A stretch of DNA of 64,000 bases, from contig NC_092631.1 of the NCBI RefSeq assembly GCF_039555335.1, positions 806,001-870,000 of the forward strand. The letters are read 5' to 3'. Numbering within the stretch: position 1 is the stretch's first letter; every line of letters begins with the position of its first letter. This document shows positions 59,781 to 64,000 of the stretch, piece by piece. The notes under the pieces were generated by a model. That model was given only the letters and a program-made list of their open reading frames with translations, made no database searches and was not told where the DNA came from. This DNA is from Amphiura filiformis (Eukaryota > Echinodermata > Ophiuroidea > Amphilepidida > Amphiuridae). The position numbers were made by a program, and so were the translations under genes.

Positions 59781-60038
59781 TATGTGACATGATCAAGAGG
59801 AATGAGTCACATGTCGACCCTGGTCGAAAATAAGTTTTACTTATGTTTCTAAAGAGGACATTTAGAGCTTGCAGAAACTGAAAACCCCATATTGATATGA
59901 CTTTTCTTTGCAAAGTTACGTCAATTTATCAATCGCTGAAAACAAGATAAAACAAAAGAATTTTAATACTTTCTTTGCCAATATCTCAAAATGAATATTA
60001 GCGACATCCGACTCATTCCCCATGATCGTGTCACATAT
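59781..60038. mobile_element. MITE family R, complete copy
   Basis: 28-bp inverted ends 'tatgtgacatgatcaag...' and '...atgatcgtgtcacata'. Inverted homologue of 45805-46040. Contains 'gtcgaccctggtcgaaa' near the left end. Confidence 0.85.
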
Positions 60039-60720
60039 GACAATATTATACTGACCCATGGCATTTCTCACACATGATAGTTGGTGTAGGTCCTGTTTAC
60101 TTTTAAAAAGTGGCTAACCCAAAAATGGTCCCTATGAGAGCCCTTAACCTATTATTTTAAGATTGTTTGAATACAAAACAATGGCAAAGACTACTTTTTC
60201 AGTTGGAAGTTTTCCTTTGTCTTTCCTCTTAAAAAAATTAACATAGAATACTATTGGAAAGGGTATACATGAATTATGTACGGTATATGAAAAGTGCAGT
60301 TTGAAGTGACAATTTATTTTCAACTATTTAAAAATGTAAGAAAGCTTATCATTTGGTTAAAAAGTATCACCATGGATGCAAGCATTCTTTCATTGATTGA
60401 ATTAAACCCTAGTGATTTACTGATTATGTTGTTGCTCACATCAATACCATATTTACAGTATATTGAAATAATAATGGATTGTTGGATTTCTAAATTATTA
60501 TGTATCAATTTTATGATTCATTCTTATGTCTAAGATATGAATTTTCAAAAGCTGATTTTCTAGTCCAAGACAATTCAATACATTGGTATTGCCCATATCA
60601 TATACTATAGCAGTCACAGCCTATCGGTCGGGGACACATCACATATTGGAATTCTGGCTCCTGATTGGCCAGATATGGCTGTTCCAAGTCTTTGCTCTGA
60701 AGTTGACTTGAATCTTATCC

Positions 60721-60884
60721 ATTTGAAATCCATACACTCCCTATGGAAGACACAGGGAATGTAGGGTCATATGGAGTCACACATTCAGGTAACCCCATTT
60801 GAAATTCACACTCTGTGTAGGAGATTAAGCTAATGTCTTCCATAGGGGGTGTATCGTGGGGTGTATGGATTTCAATAGCCCATT
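60721..60884. mobile_element. MITE family P, degraded copy 5
   Basis: Retains 'gaaatccatacactccctatg', 'aggtaaccccatttgaaatt' and 'atgtcttccatagggggtg' but has lost parts of both arms. Confidence 0.75.
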
Positions 60885-61301
60885 AATGATTTGACTCACA
60901 ATGAAAAAATTGCCAAAAAATTAGAACTTGTAAACTTATTACAGGGCGTTTAATTGGCTTTGTAAAACATCACTGCAATTGACTTTTAACAAGCGAACAG
61001 TTGAAATTGTTGAAGTATGAACAAACATATTTCATTTATTGATATACTCATCAAACTCATTTATGAGTTTTGAATTACAAGCAAATTCTTGATTTTTGTG
61101 GTATATGTGATTTTGGTCATACGTTTACTTATTATTGACATTTTCAGAACTGAATATTGCTTTAAGAAAAAAAAAATGAAATTAATAGCGCATAGCGTCT
61201 GATTCTAATTACTCCACATGGCAGCATGATGTGATGCTATAAAAATTGAAAATTTATCTGGGCCAGGTTTTTACGAGCTCGGTGGTGAAAATTCTCAACG
61301 C

Positions 61302-61540
61302 ACAGTGGAAATTTTGGTCCGTGATGGAGTTGGAATTTGTTCAACTTTATAGCATCGCGCTGCGATATCGCAGCTGTGCACACTTGTGATTGCTGCTGGA
61401 AAATAAAGGTCGGCAGAATGACCATAAAGGAGATGCAGACCCACATGCTTTTAAAACATTGCAGCATCGTGTGATATTTCATCGCCCGATACTGCGATGT
61501 TTTAAAAGCATCGCAGCATCGCATTGCGCTGCGATATTGA
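61302..61540 (+). repeat. Interspersed repeat S, copy 2
   Basis: Direct homologue of 40778-41035 with clearer 'gctgcgatatcgcagc' hairpins. Immediately followed by the inverted repeat at 61542. Confidence 0.75.
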
Positions 61541-61541
61541 T

Positions 61542-61682
61542 ATAATATTGGATGGCTGAGTATGATACCATAACATATCGGATGAGTCATAAAAATATCG
61601 GATGAGCCAACGGCGAGTTCGATATTTATATGACGAATCCGATATGTTATGGTATCATGCTAAATAAGCCATCCAATATTAT
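61542..61682. repeat. 141-bp long inverted repeat
   Basis: Arms 'ataatattggatggct...taccataacatatcggatga' and its imperfect complement ending 'agccatccaatattat' (~60 bp each). MITE-like. Confidence 0.85.
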
Positions 61683-62058
61683 CATTATTAGGTTTTCTTA
61701 ACTCCTAATAACCCTGAAAACATAATAATGAGTAAGAATCGGACTTAACGCATGATTTCAAGACGCATTTACAGACTAAAACTAATGGCCTGGACTTGAC
61801 GATCAGCATTAAATAGGTATTCAATCACATCAAACTTAGTTAACATAATCAGGTGAAGAAGAATATAATGAATTATATAATGAATATATTATTATGCCAA
61901 ATCAGAGAGATATAAATGGTGACACAGTGTTTCTAGGTTTAAAAACAGTATCCATATTTTTGTCTCTTCAAAATATGTTTGGATGTTTAAATATCACATA
62001 GGCTACATGTATATACATATATAAATAATCATACGGGATTTTTTTTACATATATATTT

Positions 62059-62596
62059 TTAAAATATCAGTGTGCCATCCGTCTTTGCATCGAACAACTC
62101 GAGCACGGCGGTTGGTGTCTTTCTGCCACTCGGTGCCGGTGATTTCCTCTCAGTGCTGACCTCTATGATGATGACACTTTCACCTTTGCCCTTTTGACCT
62201 TTGCCTTCACTTCTTGCATCCTGCCCATTGCTGCTATTTTGTTTCAACAACATTTCCATTTCTGGTTCTGTGTCTGAATTAATAACAGTTTCTTTGATTA
62301 CATTTTGCGCTTTTTGCGGCTTATAGTCATTAACTTGCTCCACACTGTCAATATCAGTTATCAGTGGACCTTTCTTGGGCACATGTTGGCTTGTGTTCCT
62401 TTGGCTTGAACCTGTTGCAGTGGTAGGAGCTGGTGAACTCTGACCTTTTCTTGGTGAACTCTGACCTGTAGCCGGTGGACTCTGACCTTTAATTGCTAAT
62501 GGCTTCGCTTTGGTTGCAAAACCTCTTGGAGAGAGTTGCTGTGTATTGATGTGCGAGTAGACTGGTGCCTGGATCGAACCATTCACTGAAGAGGGG
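62059..62596 (-). CDS. Probable terminal coding exon of an unidentified gene
   Basis: The reading frame is open for 188 residues on the - strand and ends at TAA (62059-62061). On the - strand a pyrimidine-rich tract followed by 'cctacag' lies just before 62596, a good splice acceptor, so the exon probably starts there and not at the Met further upstream. The encoded ~179 residues are Ser/Pro/Lys/Gln-rich and look disordered. They include three related units around 'KGQSPPATGQ' and 'RKGQSSPAP', an acidic 'DTEPEMEMLLKQ' stretch and a C-terminus '..DAKTDGTLIF'. Codon choice and composition contrast with the surrounding AT-rich DNA. I do not recognise the protein. A hydrophobic C-terminus of this kind could be a PDZ ligand, but that is speculation. 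The upstream exons would lie beyond 62596. Confidence 0.6.
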
Positions 62597-63204
62597 CTGT
62601 AGGGTGGGGGTACAGGGTAAGGCAAGGAAGGAGGGGTTTAGCAGGCAAACAAAAATAACATAAACTTAAAGGCACATACCAAACACAAACTGTGATTGTT
62701 CAAAATATTATAATAATAAGAATATTTTAAAATTATTTCAAAAATGAAAGCAAAAACAAAAAACATCACACCAGGCAAAATGTGATGATCATAAATCTGT
62801 TATTCATTCAAAAATTAACAATAATTAAATTAAAACACTTAGAATGTTTTTCAAAACTGATTAGCTAATTACTAACAGTTAGTAGAATAATGAGACAGAA
62901 TTATTTAAGGTTATGCAAATCGTAATGGCATGTTATTAGTGTAAAACTTCATTTTCTACAGCGAAAGTGTAATTGTTTAAAAATTATGAGATTGATTTGT
63001 AAGCTTTGTCTTTTGGCATATATCAACTGCTAAGTGCCAGAAGTGGGTTAAGTGAAATGGCTGCCATGTGTAATTGCCATGTGTAGACGAGTACAATATA
63101 TTGTGTGTAGATTGCCCAATGTTCACAGAGCAGCTATTGCATTTACCCACTTCAGGCACTAAGCAGTCGATATTTGTCTCCAAAAAGAATTAGTAACTTG
63201 TTAA
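62597..63204. other. Presumed intron of the - strand gene, no other feature
   Basis: Polypyrimidine tract (- strand) adjoining 62597; the rest is AT-rich. A short inverted pair 'cacttcaggcactaagcag'/'ctgctaagtgccagaagtg' (63023-63045 with 63148-63168) may be a MITE. Confidence 0.4.
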
Positions 63205-63295
63205 AGAAGAAAATGGGTAAAGACACGCCAGTGTAACCCAGGACCTTTGGTATTTGAGACCTACACTTTAACCAACCAGGGCCATGGACACACAT
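63205..63295 (-). repeat. tRNA-like SINE remnant, - strand
   Basis: On the - strand, 'ccctggttggttaaagtg' (D-arm-like), 'aggtctcaaatacc' (anticodon-arm-like) and 'ggtcctgggttacac' (B-box-like, degenerate) occur in tRNA order and spacing. No complete cloverleaf. Confidence 0.4.
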
Positions 63296-63344
63296 GATGA
63301 GGCCAACTAAATGCCCTCTAGTTAAGGCTGATGTGCCACTTGCC

Positions 63345-63410
63345 TTAAAACTTCAAAGGTTGAATGCACAGGTCTCATAATCAGAGGTTCTGGGTTTGAT
63401 TCCACTCGAG
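63345..63410 (+). repeat. tRNA-like SINE remnant, + strand
   Basis: 'aggtctcataatc' followed by 'ggtttgattcc' (63393-63403), one base off the canonical Pol III B box GGTTCGATTCC. Similar to the - strand remnant 60 bp away. Confidence 0.45.
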
Positions 63411-64000
63411 ATATCGTTCCATTTTCCATATAACATGTTGATATAATAATGAACATGTTAGGGCCTTAGCAAGCAGGTGGCCATGGCTGCCTCACTTTTA
63501 GAAAAAATTATTATGTTTTTTTTTATAGCTTTATTCCGATATTTGCTTTTTGGCCGCTCCACATTTGGATGGCCACCCCACATTTTTCAAATGCTACAGC
63601 TCTGGAACATGTTAAAAATTCAACAGAACGGATACATTCCAACCCGTAAGATTTGGCTGTTTTCTATACCTTCATGTGTCAAACAAAAGTGCCTAATTTT
63701 GATGTATTTTATGAAAAATTGCTAAAACTATTTGAATTCTATTTAAGAGAGAGAATATGTGTGTAGGAAACACATTACTAAAAGACAAATCTTACAAATT
63801 GATGGTAGCTTCCTACAGCGTATATATCATGGCATCCTTCACGTGCAAACTGTCACCAAAATGTTTGATGATTTACATCAAATTAGAGAAAATATCATCT
63901 TCACTGGTATAGTATAAAACATCTTTCCTATTTCTATTTTCCCCATTTCTTGTATTAAAATGAATAAATGATTGATTTGTTATTCAAATGAACTTAATTT
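63411..64000. other. Non-coding end of window
   Basis: An 82-codon open frame at 63477-63725 has no recognisable similarity and no splice context; I do not support it as a gene. Confidence 0.45.

Overview
This is non-viral eukaryotic nuclear DNA, AT-rich, with an intron-rich gene and a very high density of small transposons. The cytochrome P450 here is a CYP20A1 orthologue (a family of animals). It sits among many foldback MITEs, a GIY-YIG Penelope-like retroelement and recurrent 'taggcctac'-type motifs. Together these suggest a marine invertebrate deuterostome such as an echinoderm or hemichordate. The phylum is an inference from style and was not tested.

Layout. (1) 1-23693 is a homogeneous satellite array. 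About 30 tandem copies of a ~617-bp monomer (A) are interrupted by 11 copies of a ~470-bp element (B) with terminal inverted repeats. B always sits at the same site in A, so A-only and A+B repeats alternate irregularly. The array ends inside the eleventh B. (2) 23694-37700 is a transposon graveyard. It holds a palindromic TTAA-flanked MITE split by a 1334-bp element with perfect 32-bp inverted repeats. It also holds two diverged copies of an unidentified repeat flanking a Penelope-like element (29743-32334), and a 2155-bp hAT-like non-autonomous element with an 8-bp target duplication and a further foldback element inside it. (3) 37937-50304 is a complete CYP20A1 gene on the + strand. It has 11 coding exons, all introns are GT-AG, and the predicted protein is 469 residues. 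Nearly every intron carries MITEs, several with exact target-site duplications. (4) 50305-62050 is intergenic, with a broken LINE 3' end just after the CYP20A1 stop and many dispersed MITEs, several of them second copies of families also found in the CYP20A1 introns. (5) 62059-62596 is a probable last coding exon of a second gene on the - strand, proline/serine-rich and unidentified. The window ends in non-coding DNA with tRNA-like SINE remnants.

No gene cluster or operon-like system is present. The sequence shows one well-supported host gene, one probable terminal exon, one decayed retroelement with its domains readable, and an unusual composite satellite in which a transposon has become part of the repeat unit. 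The most interesting items are that satellite (including one B copy rebuilt from A sequence), the inverted-terminal-repeat Penelope-like element with a hammerhead-like core, and the CYP20A1 gene, which keeps a canonical haem loop but has His in place of the usual acidic residue of the I-helix.
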